Shown: positions 25,241 to 33,395 of the stretch, in pieces | Position numbering within the stretch: the stretch's first letter is position 1 | How the letters are laid out: every line of letters starts with the position of its first letter | From: Pseudomonas sp. RIT-PI-r | Lineage (GTDB): Bacteria > Pseudomonadota > Gammaproteobacteria > Pseudomonadales > Pseudomonadaceae | Assembly: GCF_001297015.1 (NCBI RefSeq) | Contig: NZ_LIGE01000047.1 | Coordinates: 310,001-374,000, forward strand | Reading direction: 5' to 3' | DNA length: 64,000 nt | Program-made: the position numbers and the translations under genes | The notes under the pieces: model-generated | Told to the model about the DNA's origin: nothing | The model's input: the letters and a program-made list of their open reading frames with translations, nothing else | Database searches by the model: none

Positions 25241-25930
25241 TCAGGGCTTGCGAAACAGCTCGCGGCTTACCAGCGGGCGACCGCCCAAATGAACGGCCAG
25301 TGCCTGACGCATCAGACGCTTGGCGGCGGACAGCGCGCCGGGGGCGGTCCAGTCGGCTTCGGCCATCGCCAGTAATTCAACGCCGTTAAACAGGCCCGGT
25401 TGCAACAGGAAGACCCGCTCCAGCCCCGCGTCCACTTGCAGACGATAGAGACCGTCCGCCGCGACGGGTTCACCGTGAACGTCAGTGTTCAGTGAAAAGC
25501 CGTAACCGAGGTCATCCAGCAGCCGCCACTCGAAGGAACGCAGCAGCGGCTCCAGCGGACGGCCTTCAGCCAATGCCAGCAAGGTCGCGGCGTAGTGATC
25601 GAAAACACCCGGATGCGGGTCTTCGGCGGGCAACAAGCGGATCAGTAACTCATTGAGGTAGAGACCGCTGAACAGCGCCTCGCCATTGAGCCACGCGGAT
25701 GTGCCGGAGCTTTCCATGCGTCCGACATTCTTTAGCTCACCCTTGCCGCGAAACTCCACTTCCAGCGACACGAAAGGCCGCGCCAACGTCCCGGCCTTGC
25801 CCCGCGCACTGCGCAACACCGCCCGCAAGCGACCTTGCGGCGTGAGGAAGTCCACGAGCGCACTGGTTTCGCGGTAGGCGCGGGAGTGCAGGACGTAGGC
25901 GGGTTGGGCGGGAGGTGGGGTTTGCGACAT
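25241..25930 (-). CDS. recO: DNA repair protein RecO
   Basis: A 229-residue protein with the RecO N-terminal OB fold at about residues 8-85 (AYVLHSRAYRETSALVDFLT, GRLRAVLRSARGK) and a helical C-terminal domain (GLYLNELLIRLLP, LLRSFEWRLLDDLGYGF). It helps RecR load RecA at gaps in recombinational repair. The gene lies between era and pdxJ, the conserved order. A REP pair separates it from era. Confidence 0.95.
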   Translation of the reverse strand: MSQTPPPAQPAYVLHSRAYRETSALVDFLTPQGRLRAVLRSARGKAGTLARPFVSLEVEFRGKGELKNVGRMESSGTSAWLNGEALFSGLYLNELLIRLLPAEDPHPGVFDHYAATLLALAEGRPLEPLLRSFEWRLLDDLGYGFSLNTDVHGEPVAADGLYRLQVDAGLERVFLLQPGLFNGVELLAMAEADWTAPGALSAAKRLMRQALAVHLGGRPLVSRELFRKP

Positions 25931-25957
25931 GAACGTTGTTTCCCGATCAGGGATTGC

Positions 25958-26031
25958 AAAAAAGATCGCAGCCTTCGGCAGCTCCTACAGGTGTACGCCA
26001 TGTAGGAGCTGCCGAAGGCTGCGATCTTTTG
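25958..26031. repeat. REP pair within the era-recO interval
   Basis: Arms AAAGATCGCAGCCTTCGGCA and complement sit between two genes of the same operon, where they could slow 3' decay of the upstream era message or reduce recO expression. Confidence 0.9.
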
Positions 26032-26044
26032 ATCTTCGAATCGC

Positions 26045-26947
26045 TTACAGGTCGCCGTAACCCAGCGAACGCAGCGCACGCTCGTCGTCGGACCAGCCGC
26101 CCTTCACCTTCACCCACAGGTTGAGCATGATCTTGGAGTCGAACAGCAGCTCCATGTCCTTGCGCGCTTCGGTGCCGATGCGTTTGATGCGCTCGCCCTT
26201 GTCGCCAATGATGATCTTCTTCTGGCCGTCACGCTCAACGAGGATCAAGGCGTGGATGTGCAGGGTCTTGCCCTGCTGCTTGAACTCTTCGATTTCGACG
26301 GTGATCTGGTACGGCAGCTCGGCGCCCATCTGGCGCATGATTTTCTCACGCACCAGTTCGGCGGCGAGGAAACGGCTGCTGCGGTCGGTGATCTGGTCTT
26401 CCGGGAAGAAGTGATCGTTTTCCGGCAGGTGATCGGCAATGACCTTTTCCAGCGCGTCGAGGTTGTGCCCGTGCTGCGCGGAAATAGGAATGATCTGCGC
26501 GTTCGGCAGTTGTTCCTGCAACCAGGACAGATGCGGCATCAGCTCGGCTTTGTCTTCGATACGGTCAGTCTTGTTCAGCGCGACGATCAGCGGGCCGGTC
26601 ACGTACTGCACGCGCTCGAGAACCATCTGGTCTTCGTCGGTCCACTTGGTGCGGTCAACCACGAAAATCACCACATCGACGTCTTTCAACGCCGCCGAAG
26701 CGGTTTTGTTCATGTAACGATTCAGAGCCTTTTCGCCACCCTTGTGCATGCCGGGGGTGTCGACGTAGATCGCTTGCACGTCACCTTCGGTTTTGATCCC
26801 GAGCATGTTGTGGCGAGTGGTCTGCGGCTTGCGCGAAGTGATCGCGAGCTTCTGGCCGAGGATGTGGTTCAGCAGCGTCGACTTACCGACGTTGGGACGG
26901 CCGACGATGGCAACATAGCCACAGCGAGTTGCATTTGTATCAGTCAT
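26045..26947 (-). CDS. era: GTPase Era
   Basis: A 300-residue GTPase needed for 16S rRNA maturation and 30S assembly. G1 is GRPNVGKSTL, G3 is DTPGMH, G4 is NKTDRI, and a C-terminal KH domain contains KIIIGDKGERIKRIGTEAR. The start ATG 26947 has GGAG 7 bases upstream; ATG 26953 and the longer frame from 26971 are less likely. The gene overlaps the end of rnc by eight bases, the usual rnc-era coupling. Confidence 0.97.
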   Translation of the reverse strand: MTDTNATRCGYVAIVGRPNVGKSTLLNHILGQKLAITSRKPQTTRHNMLGIKTEGDVQAIYVDTPGMHKGGEKALNRYMNKTASAALKDVDVVIFVVDRTKWTDEDQMVLERVQYVTGPLIVALNKTDRIEDKAELMPHLSWLQEQLPNAQIIPISAQHGHNLDALEKVIADHLPENDHFFPEDQITDRSSRFLAAELVREKIMRQMGAELPYQITVEIEEFKQQGKTLHIHALILVERDGQKKIIIGDKGERIKRIGTEARKDMELLFDSKIMLNLWVKVKGGWSDDERALRSLGYGDL

Positions 26948-27629
26948 TGCCATTCTCCACGCCCAGGGCAATCAGTGCTGCAGCGGCCGCTACCTGTTCG
27001 GCAATACGACGGCTCACACCCTGACCTCGGCTTTTTTCATTCAGTAAGACAACTTCGCACTCGACGAAGAAGGTTCGGCAGTGCGGCTCGCCCTGGATAT
27101 CCACCACTTCGTAGCGTGGCAGATCGCACCCGCGCGATTGCAGGTGTTCCTGCAGACGGGTTTTCGGATCCTTGTTGGTATCGACCAGCGTCAGGCCTTC
27201 GAACTCGCCAGCCAGCCAGGCCAGAACGCGCTCGCGAGCCATGTCCATGCCGGCGTCCAGATAGATTGCACCGATCAAGGCTTCGAGGGCATCGGCCAGA
27301 ATCGATTCGCGACGGAAACCACCGCTCTTCAATTCACCGGAACCCAAGCGCAGGTAATCGCCAAGGTCAAAACCGCGCGCCAGGACTGCCAGCGTCTCAC
27401 CTTTCACCAGACGTGCGCGCAAACGCGACAACTGGCCTTCGCGGGCCAGCGGGAAGCGATCGAACAACGCCTCGCCGGCAACGAAGTTGAGGATGGCATC
27501 ACCGAGGAATTCCAGGCGTTCGTTGTTGCGCCCGGCAAAGCTGCGGTGCGTGAGGGCCAGCAGCATCAGCTCCTGATCCTTGAAGGTGTATCCGAGCTGA
27601 CGCTCGAGACGGCTTAAAGAAACGCTCAC
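26940..27629 (-). CDS. rnc: Ribonuclease III
   Basis: A 229-residue double-strand-specific endonuclease for rRNA and mRNA processing. The catalytic signature NERLEFLGDAILNFV lies at about residues 36-50, the second acidic site is ILADALEALIGAIYLDAG, and a double-stranded RNA-binding domain covers about 155-225. The start is GTG 27629. Its G-T-G-A overlaps the stop of a short, unsupported upstream frame. The DUF4845 gene normally found just upstream is absent here, replaced by about 180 bases with two hairpins. Confidence 0.97.
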   Translation of the reverse strand: MSVSLSRLERQLGYTFKDQELMLLALTHRSFAGRNNERLEFLGDAILNFVAGEALFDRFPLAREGQLSRLRARLVKGETLAVLARGFDLGDYLRLGSGELKSGGFRRESILADALEALIGAIYLDAGMDMARERVLAWLAGEFEGLTLVDTNKDPKTRLQEHLQSRGCDLPRYEVVDIQGEPHCRTFFVECEVVLLNEKSRGQGVSRRIAEQVAAAAALIALGVENGND

Positions 27630-27749
27630 GGTTTACCCACGCTGAGTTCGTGGCTGGATTCCACCGCCATCGCCGGAATACGGCGCAGGCCTGGGACAAT
27701 TAACGCTGTGTTCAAAAATTACATCCTGAATATCGTGGCTTCATGCCCC

Positions 27750-27804
27750 GGAGCCGATTGTGGTGGCTCCAGAAATGCAGTCGGCGCTGTGGTCAACAGC
27801 GCCG
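27750..27804 (-). promoter_or_regulatory. Two hairpins between lepB and rnc
   Basis: GGAGCC/GGCTCC (27750-27755, 27765-27770) and CGGCGCTGT/ACAGCGCCG (27782-27790, 27796-27804) are perfect inverted repeats in the lepB-rnc gap. No T-run follows, so they may be processing or stability structures rather than terminators. RNase III cleaves its own leader in E. coli, so similar autoregulation is possible. Confidence 0.45.
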
Positions 27805-27811
27805 TGTGTGA

Positions 27812-28666
27812 TTACTTGATCAGGCCAACCCGCGAGAAATTCGGCAGGTGACTGAGTTTCGGCTCCGGCCAGCTCATCCAGACCGCGAAGGCCTTGCCGA
27901 CGATATTCTGGTCGGGAACCATGCCAAGCAGATCCTTGGGAATGTTCGGATCATCCCAGTAGCGACTGTCGTTCGAGTTGTCGCGGTTGTCGCCCATCAT
28001 GAAGTAGTGCCCGGCCGGCACGGTCCATGTGTGATCCGGAGGGGTGCGGTAGCGGCTCATTTCCTTGCGGATCAGATGCTCGGCGGCGCCCAGTTTCTCT
28101 TTGTACAGCTCGGCGCTGCCCAGCGTGCCCGGCTCGGAGCCGATCATTTGCTCGGCAATCGACTCGCCATTGACGAACAGACGCTTGTCGGCGGTGTAGC
28201 GCACCGTGTCGCCCGGCAGGCCGACTACACGTTTGATGTAGTTGACGTTCGGGTCGCTCGGGTAGCGAAACACCATGACATCGCCGCGTTGCGGATCACC
28301 GACCTCGATGATTTTCTTGTCGATCACCGGCAGGCGGATCCCGTAAGAAAACTTGTTCACCAGAATGAAGTCGCCGACATCCAGGGTCGGTTTCATCGAG
28401 CCGGACGGAATCTGGAACGGTTCCACAAGGAACGAACGCAGCACCAGCACGATGAACAACACCGGAAAGAACGACTTGCCGTATTCAACCAGCAGCGGCT
28501 CTTTGTTCAGTTTTTCAACGACCACCCCATCAGGCTGGCTGACGCTGCCTTGATAAGAGGCAATGGCAGCACGCCGACGCGGTGCCAGGATCAACAGATC
28601 AAGCAACGCCAACAGGCCGCAGACGAACACGGCGATGACCAGCAACAGCGGGAAATTTAGTGACAT
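27812..28666 (-). CDS. lepB: Signal peptidase I
   Basis: A 284-residue inner-membrane protease that removes signal peptides from exported proteins. Two N-terminal hydrophobic segments (about 5-27 and 65-83) precede the catalytic domain. The serine lies in IPSGSMKPTL and the lysine in YIKRVVGLPGD; GHYFMMGDNRDNSNDSRYW is the conserved late motif. It starts five bases after the lepA stop, with the ribosome site overlapping that stop. Confidence 0.97.
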   Translation of the reverse strand: MSLNFPLLLVIAVFVCGLLALLDLLILAPRRRAAIASYQGSVSQPDGVVVEKLNKEPLLVEYGKSFFPVLFIVLVLRSFLVEPFQIPSGSMKPTLDVGDFILVNKFSYGIRLPVIDKKIIEVGDPQRGDVMVFRYPSDPNVNYIKRVVGLPGDTVRYTADKRLFVNGESIAEQMIGSEPGTLGSAELYKEKLGAAEHLIRKEMSRYRTPPDHTWTVPAGHYFMMGDNRDNSNDSRYWDDPNIPKDLLGMVPDQNIVGKAFAVWMSWPEPKLSHLPNFSRVGLIK

Positions 28667-28671
28667 AGGAC

Positions 28672-30471
28672 CTAACTATCCAACCTGAGCACGGCAAGGA
28701 AGGCTTCTTGTGGAATTTCCACGTTGCCGACCTGCTTCATGCGTTTCTTACCGGCCTTTTGCTTCTCGAGCAGTTTCTTCTTACGGCTGACGTCACCACC
28801 GTAGCATTTGGCCAATACGTTCTTTCTGAGTGCCTTGACGGTTGTCCGGGCGACGATCTGACCGCCAATGGCGGCCTGAATCGCCACATCAAACATCTGA
28901 CGCGGAATCAGTTCTTTCATCTTCTCGGTCAACTGGCGACCTTTGTAGTGCGAGTTGTCACGGTGCACGATCAACGCGAGGGCATCGACCTTGTCGCCGT
29001 TGATCAGCACATCCAGTTTCACCAGATTAGCCGATTGGTAACGATCGAAATGGTAATCCAGCGAAGCATAGCCGCGGCTGGTGGATTTGAGACGGTCGAA
29101 GAAGTCCAGGACCACTTCGTTCATCGGCAGGTCGTAAGTGACTTGCACCTGATTGCCGAGGAACAGCATGTCGACTTGAACGCCACGCTTCTCGATGCAC
29201 AGGGTGATGACGTTGCCCAGGTGTTCCTGCGGCACCAGAATATTGGCGCGCACGATCGGCTCGCGCATGTCTTCGATCGACGACACATCCGGGAGTTTGG
29301 ATGGGTTGTCGACGTAAATCGTTTCACCGGTTTTCAGTACCAGCTCGAAGATTACGGTTGGCGCGGTGGTGATCAGGTCCAGGTCGTATTCGCGCTCGAG
29401 ACGCTCCTGAATGATCTCCATGTGCAGCATGCCAAGGAAGCCGCAACGGAAGCCGAAGCCCAGTGCGTCGGAGCTTTCCGGGGTGTACTGCAGCGACGAG
29501 TCGTTGAGGGTCAGCTTCTGCAGTGCTTCGCGGAAATCTTCGAAGTCGTCGGAGCTGACCGGGAACAGACCGGCGTAAACCTGTGGCTGGATGCGTTTGA
29601 AGCCGGGCAGCACTTCAACGTCCGGGGTCGAGCTCAGGGTCAGGGTGTCACCGACCGGTGCACCGTGAATGTCCTTGATGCTGGCGATGATGAAGCCCAC
29701 TTCGCCGGCCTTCAGGTCAGACGTGGCAGTGTGTTTCGGGTTGAACACACCAACGCTGTCGACCAGATGGATCTTGCCGGTGGACTTGACGAGGATCTTG
29801 TCGCCCTTCTTCACGCGGCCATGACGCACGCGCACCAGGGAGACAACGCCCAGGTAGTTGTCGAACCAGGAGTCGATGATCAACGCTTGCAGCGGATCTT
29901 CGATGTTGCCGGTCGGCGCAGGAATGGTGTGCACCAGACGTTCGAGCACCTCGTCGACACCCAGGCCGGTTTTGGCGCTGCAGGTGACGGCGTCGGTGGC
30001 GTCGATGCCGATGATCTTCTCGATCTCGTCCTTGACGCGATCAGGATCGGCCTGCGGCAGGTCGATCTTGTTCAGTACCGGCATGACCTCAAGGCCCTGC
30101 TCGATCGCGGTGTAGCAGTTGGCCACGGACTGGGCTTCAACACCTTGACCGGCATCGACCACCAGCAACGCACCTTCACACGCGGCCAGGGAACGGCTGA
30201 CTTCGTAGGTGAAGTCGACGTGGCCCGGGGTGTCAATGAAGTTCAGCTGGTACTTGATGCCGTCTTTGGCCGTGTAATAAAGGGTGACGCTGTGGGCCTT
30301 GATGGTGATCCCGCGTTCACGCTCCAGATCCATGGAATCCAGTACCTGGGCTTCCATTTCACGCTCGGCCAGGCCGCCGCACATCTGGATGAAGCGATCG
30401 GCCAGCGTCGACTTGCCATGGTCAATGTGGGCGATGATGGAGAAATTGCGGATATGACTCAAATCACTCAC
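28672..30471 (-). CDS. lepA: Elongation factor 4 (LepA)
   Basis: A 599-residue translational GTPase that acts on stalled or mistranslocated ribosomes and in initiation. G1 is AHIDHGKSTLADRF, G2/G3 are RERGITIKAHSV and DTPGHVDF, and G4 is NKIDLPQAD. The C-terminal LepA domain carries LGFGFRCGFLGMLHMEIIQE, and the protein ends with the basic GGDVSRKKKLLEKQKAGKKR tail. It heads the lepA-lepB-rnc-era-recO-pdxJ run, and a terminator separates it from lptG upstream. Confidence 0.98.
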   Translation of the reverse strand: MSDLSHIRNFSIIAHIDHGKSTLADRFIQMCGGLAEREMEAQVLDSMDLERERGITIKAHSVTLYYTAKDGIKYQLNFIDTPGHVDFTYEVSRSLAACEGALLVVDAGQGVEAQSVANCYTAIEQGLEVMPVLNKIDLPQADPDRVKDEIEKIIGIDATDAVTCSAKTGLGVDEVLERLVHTIPAPTGNIEDPLQALIIDSWFDNYLGVVSLVRVRHGRVKKGDKILVKSTGKIHLVDSVGVFNPKHTATSDLKAGEVGFIIASIKDIHGAPVGDTLTLSSTPDVEVLPGFKRIQPQVYAGLFPVSSDDFEDFREALQKLTLNDSSLQYTPESSDALGFGFRCGFLGMLHMEIIQERLEREYDLDLITTAPTVIFELVLKTGETIYVDNPSKLPDVSSIEDMREPIVRANILVPQEHLGNVITLCIEKRGVQVDMLFLGNQVQVTYDLPMNEVVLDFFDRLKSTSRGYASLDYHFDRYQSANLVKLDVLINGDKVDALALIVHRDNSHYKGRQLTEKMKELIPRQMFDVAIQAAIGGQIVARTTVKALRKNVLAKCYGGDVSRKKKLLEKQKAGKKRMKQVGNVEIPQEAFLAVLRLDS

Positions 30472-30578
30472 GGATCAACACTCAAAAAGGCTGCAGGCAT
30501 AGCCCGCCGAAAAATAGCCGGGAATTGTACCTGATACACGGCGCAAGCGTCACGTTCGCCTGTCACCCGGATTGCATG

Positions 30579-30610
30579 CAAAAACGCCCCGATCTATCGA
30601 TCGAGGCGTT
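30579..30610 (-). terminator. Rho-independent terminator after lptG
   Basis: Twelve-base arms (30583-30594 and 30599-30610) pair with one mismatch around a TATC loop. On the minus strand they are followed by a T-run, ending the lptF-lptG message. Confidence 0.88.
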
Positions 30611-30643
30611 CTCAAAGCTGAAACATTGGCAAAAATGCGCCGA

Positions 30644-31705
30644 TCAACCGGCTCTTCGCAGCAGCCAGACACCCGCCAGCGCACAAACCCCGGCCGGTAC
30701 CAACACCGCGAACAGCGGCGAGAAACCAAACACCAGGCTCGACGGGCCGAGCAAATCCTGGACGATACGGAAGGTGAAACCCACCAGCACACCGGTAAAC
30801 ACTCGCTGACCGAGGGTCACCGAACGCAACGGGCCGAAGATGAAGGAGATCGCCATCAGCACCAGCGCAGCAGTCACCAACGGCTGCAACACCTTGACCC
30901 AAAAAGCCAGCCAGTAGCGGCCATTGCTCAGACCTTGCTCGGACAGATAGTGGATGTAGCCCCACAGACCGCTGATCGACAGCGATTCCGGAGCCATGAC
31001 CACGGTGCTGAGCAATTGCGGGCTCAGGGACACGTCCCAGCGCTCGGTCGGCGTATTCACGACTTCCGTGCTGCGCTCATTGAATCTGGTGGTCGCCACA
31101 TCGGTGAGCTGCCAGTGATTGCCGTCGAATTCGGCCTTCTTGGCGAAGCTCGAACTGAGCAGATGGCGCTCTTTGTCGAAGTGATAGCGGGTCACGCCAT
31201 ACAGCAGGCCGTTTGGTTGCACGGCGTTGATATGGATGAATTCTTCACCCTGACGGTGCCACATACCGTGCTTGGCACTTTGCGCGTCGCCGCTGCCCTG
31301 CGCCAACGAACGATTGGCCTGGGCCATGCTCTCGGTCGCCGGAGCAACGTATTCGCCGATCAGCACGCCGGCCAGCATGAGCACCAGCATCGGCTTCATC
31401 ACGGCCCAGACGATACGGCCGATGGATACCCCAGCGGCGCGCATGACCGTCAGCTCGCTGCTGCTGGCCAGACTGCCAAGGCCGATCAGGCAACCGATCA
31501 AAGCCGCCATTGGCAACATTTCGTAGAGACGGCGTGGCGCGGTCAGCAACACGAAGCTCAGAACATCAACGAGGGTGTAGGTGTCGCTGACGTCACCCAT
31601 CTCATCGATGAAGGCAAACAGGGTCGCCAGACCGAGGATGATTGCCAGCACGGCGATGATCGCCATGAACACGCTGCTGCCGATGTAGCGGTCGAGTTTA
31701 ACCAC
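30644..31705 (-). CDS. lptG: LPS export permease LptG
   Basis: A 353-residue inner-membrane subunit of the LptB2FG transporter, which extracts lipopolysaccharide for the periplasmic bridge. Three N-terminal hydrophobic segments (about 12-35, 60-80, 98-118) and three near the C-terminus (about 265-345) flank a periplasmic beta-jellyroll domain. The start MVKLDRYIGSSVFMAI is typical. Its start overlaps the end of lptF by eight bases. Confidence 0.95.
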   Translation of the reverse strand: MVKLDRYIGSSVFMAIIAVLAIILGLATLFAFIDEMGDVSDTYTLVDVLSFVLLTAPRRLYEMLPMAALIGCLIGLGSLASSSELTVMRAAGVSIGRIVWAVMKPMLVLMLAGVLIGEYVAPATESMAQANRSLAQGSGDAQSAKHGMWHRQGEEFIHINAVQPNGLLYGVTRYHFDKERHLLSSSFAKKAEFDGNHWQLTDVATTRFNERSTEVVNTPTERWDVSLSPQLLSTVVMAPESLSISGLWGYIHYLSEQGLSNGRYWLAFWVKVLQPLVTAALVLMAISFIFGPLRSVTLGQRVFTGVLVGFTFRIVQDLLGPSSLVFGFSPLFAVLVPAGVCALAGVWLLRRAG

Positions 31706-32819
31706 GGGCCACCTCCAGCGCAGCGCTGCGACGGCTGGCCATCTTCAGGCGCAAAGGCTCCCAATAGAGCAGGCCGAGGCCGATGATCAGGAAGATCGCA
31801 TGCACCCACCACAAGCCGAGGGCCGGCGGGATCTTGCCTTTTTCAAGGGCGCCGCGCGCGGCAATCAGGATGGTCAGGTAAGCCATATAAAGAAGAATCG
31901 CCGGCAGCAGCTTGAGGAAACGCCCTTGACGCGGATTCACGCGCGACAGCGGCACCGCCATCAGGGTCACGATAAATACCAGCAGCGGCAGGGACAAGCG
32001 CCATTGCAGTTCGGTTTTGGAGCGGATGTCATCGCTGCCCAGCAGAGACGAGGTCGGCATGGCGTCACGGTCGGTGACTTCTTCGCTGACGTCCGGCTTG
32101 GGTAGCAGCACGCCGTAGGTTTCGTAGTGGATCGCGCGGTAATCGGCCTGACCCGGACTGCCATCGTAGCGGTAGCCGTTGTCGAGGATCAGATAGCGAT
32201 TGCCGTCGGGGCGGACTTCCTGGCGACCGCTTTCAGCCACCAGTACGGAGATTCCTCGATCCTTTTGATCGGCACCGAGGTTCTTCTGCGAAATGAACAC
32301 ACTGCCCAGATTGACGCGATCGTCGCTCAGCGTCTCGGTGTAGGTCACCCGAGTGCCGTCGCGCAGGGCTTGAAAGCGCCCCGGCTCGAGGGTGTCGAAT
32401 TCAGTCAGCGCATCCTGCTTGTTCAGCAGCAACTGAAACTGGTTGGCACCTTGCGGAGCCAGGCCCAGGCTCAGCCATGCTACCACCAGCGCCACCAGGG
32501 TCGCCGGGAACAGGGTCATGCGAAACAGCTTCTGCTGGCTCATGCCGGTGGCCGACAGCACGGTCATTTCGCTTTCGAGATACAGGCGACCGTAAGCCAG
32601 CAGGATGCCGAGAAACAGGCCCAGCGGCAGGATCAGCTGCAGGAAACCCGGCAGACGAAAGCCCATGATCAGGAACAGAGAGCCCGGATCGAGCTGGCCG
32701 GCAGCGGCCTGAGCCAGATATTTGATGAAGCGACCGCTCATGATGATGACCAGCAGCACGGCACTCACGGCGCTGAGGGTCAACAGGACTTCGCGGGACA
32801 GATAACGGAAGACGATCAA
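31698..32819 (-). CDS. lptF: LPS export permease LptF
   Basis: A 373-residue partner of LptG with the same six-helix plus periplasmic jellyroll plan, starting MIVFRYLSREVLLTLSAVSA. I prefer TTG 32819 because GGAG lies 8 bases upstream and the resulting N-terminus matches the family. A GTG at 32828 would sit almost on the ribosome site. The gene is divergent from pepA, and a MITE-like element sits in the shared upstream region. Confidence 0.95.
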   Translation of the reverse strand: MIVFRYLSREVLLTLSAVSAVLLVIIMSGRFIKYLAQAAAGQLDPGSLFLIMGFRLPGFLQLILPLGLFLGILLAYGRLYLESEMTVLSATGMSQQKLFRMTLFPATLVALVVAWLSLGLAPQGANQFQLLLNKQDALTEFDTLEPGRFQALRDGTRVTYTETLSDDRVNLGSVFISQKNLGADQKDRGISVLVAESGRQEVRPDGNRYLILDNGYRYDGSPGQADYRAIHYETYGVLLPKPDVSEEVTDRDAMPTSSLLGSDDIRSKTELQWRLSLPLLVFIVTLMAVPLSRVNPRQGRFLKLLPAILLYMAYLTILIAARGALEKGKIPPALGLWWVHAIFLIIGLGLLYWEPLRLKMASRRSAALEVARG

Positions 32820-32984
32820 ACCAGACACTCCAGGGTTGTCAGGCTAAGGCGGCCAAACAAGCAAACACATCGACCGGCCCGCAACGCAGAGCCGTCGGAA
32901 AAAGATGCGGCATTATCCTGTGATTGAGGTCGCCTGTCACTGCGCACACTCATCCATGTCTGTAATCCTTTGCAGATCGTACAA

Positions 32985-33258
32985 CCTAGGGGGCGTTCTC
33001 AATTAGTTTTCACACCGCGCCGGGTCTGCTGTTGTGCAGGGCAAGGCGCGAGAAGCGTGGTTTGGTCATTCCAAATAAGCTTCGAGCAACGCAGCCCTGC
33101 ACAACAGCAGGCCCGGCCCTTCGGGTTGTGCCTTAAAGCCGGCCAGTCTGCGTTGCAGGCCTTGGAAAGGGAACAACCATTCCCAGCGGCCTGCGCCTTG
33201 CCTGGCTGGCTTTAAGACGACAACGCGGTGTGAAAACTAATTGAGAACGCCCCCTAGG
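32985..33258. mobile_element. 274-bp MITE-like element with 35-bp terminal inverted repeats
   Basis: Perfect 35-base inverted ends lie at 32985-33019 and 33224-33258, starting CCTAGGGGGCGTTCTCAATT on the left. The ends carry CTAG, a target typical of part of the IS5 family. Inside are two nested hairpins: CTGCTGTTGTGCAGGGC (33027-33043) against 33094-33110, and CTTAAAGCCGGCCAG (33132-33146) against 33201-33215 with one mismatch. There is no coding capacity. Removing the insert would rejoin ACAAC-CTAG-GGTTGT, a plausible empty site. The rest of the 576-base lptF/pepA gap holds the two promoters. Confidence 0.85.
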
Positions 33259-33395
33259 GTTGTCAGGCGCAGGGAGCGAGGTTCAAACTGCGGCCCTTGT
33301 CGCAGGCTTTGGCCTGCGCCTCTTCTATCTATAAGCAGGCGACTGCGGACACCGTCGAACGCCTGCGTGTTGACCATTCATTCAGGGATCCGGAC

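Noticed and set aside
27499..27699. Minus-strand 66-codon frame crossing the rnc start
   Set aside because: It runs into rnc in another frame and does not resemble DUF4845; probably not translated.
28708..30534. Plus-strand open frame of about 608 codons opposite lepA
   Set aside because: It is a shadow of lepA, with no ribosome site and no domain.
33297..33395. N-terminal extension of pepA from an upstream start
   Set aside because: The extra residues do not resemble PepA, and ATG 33396 has a good ribosome site.
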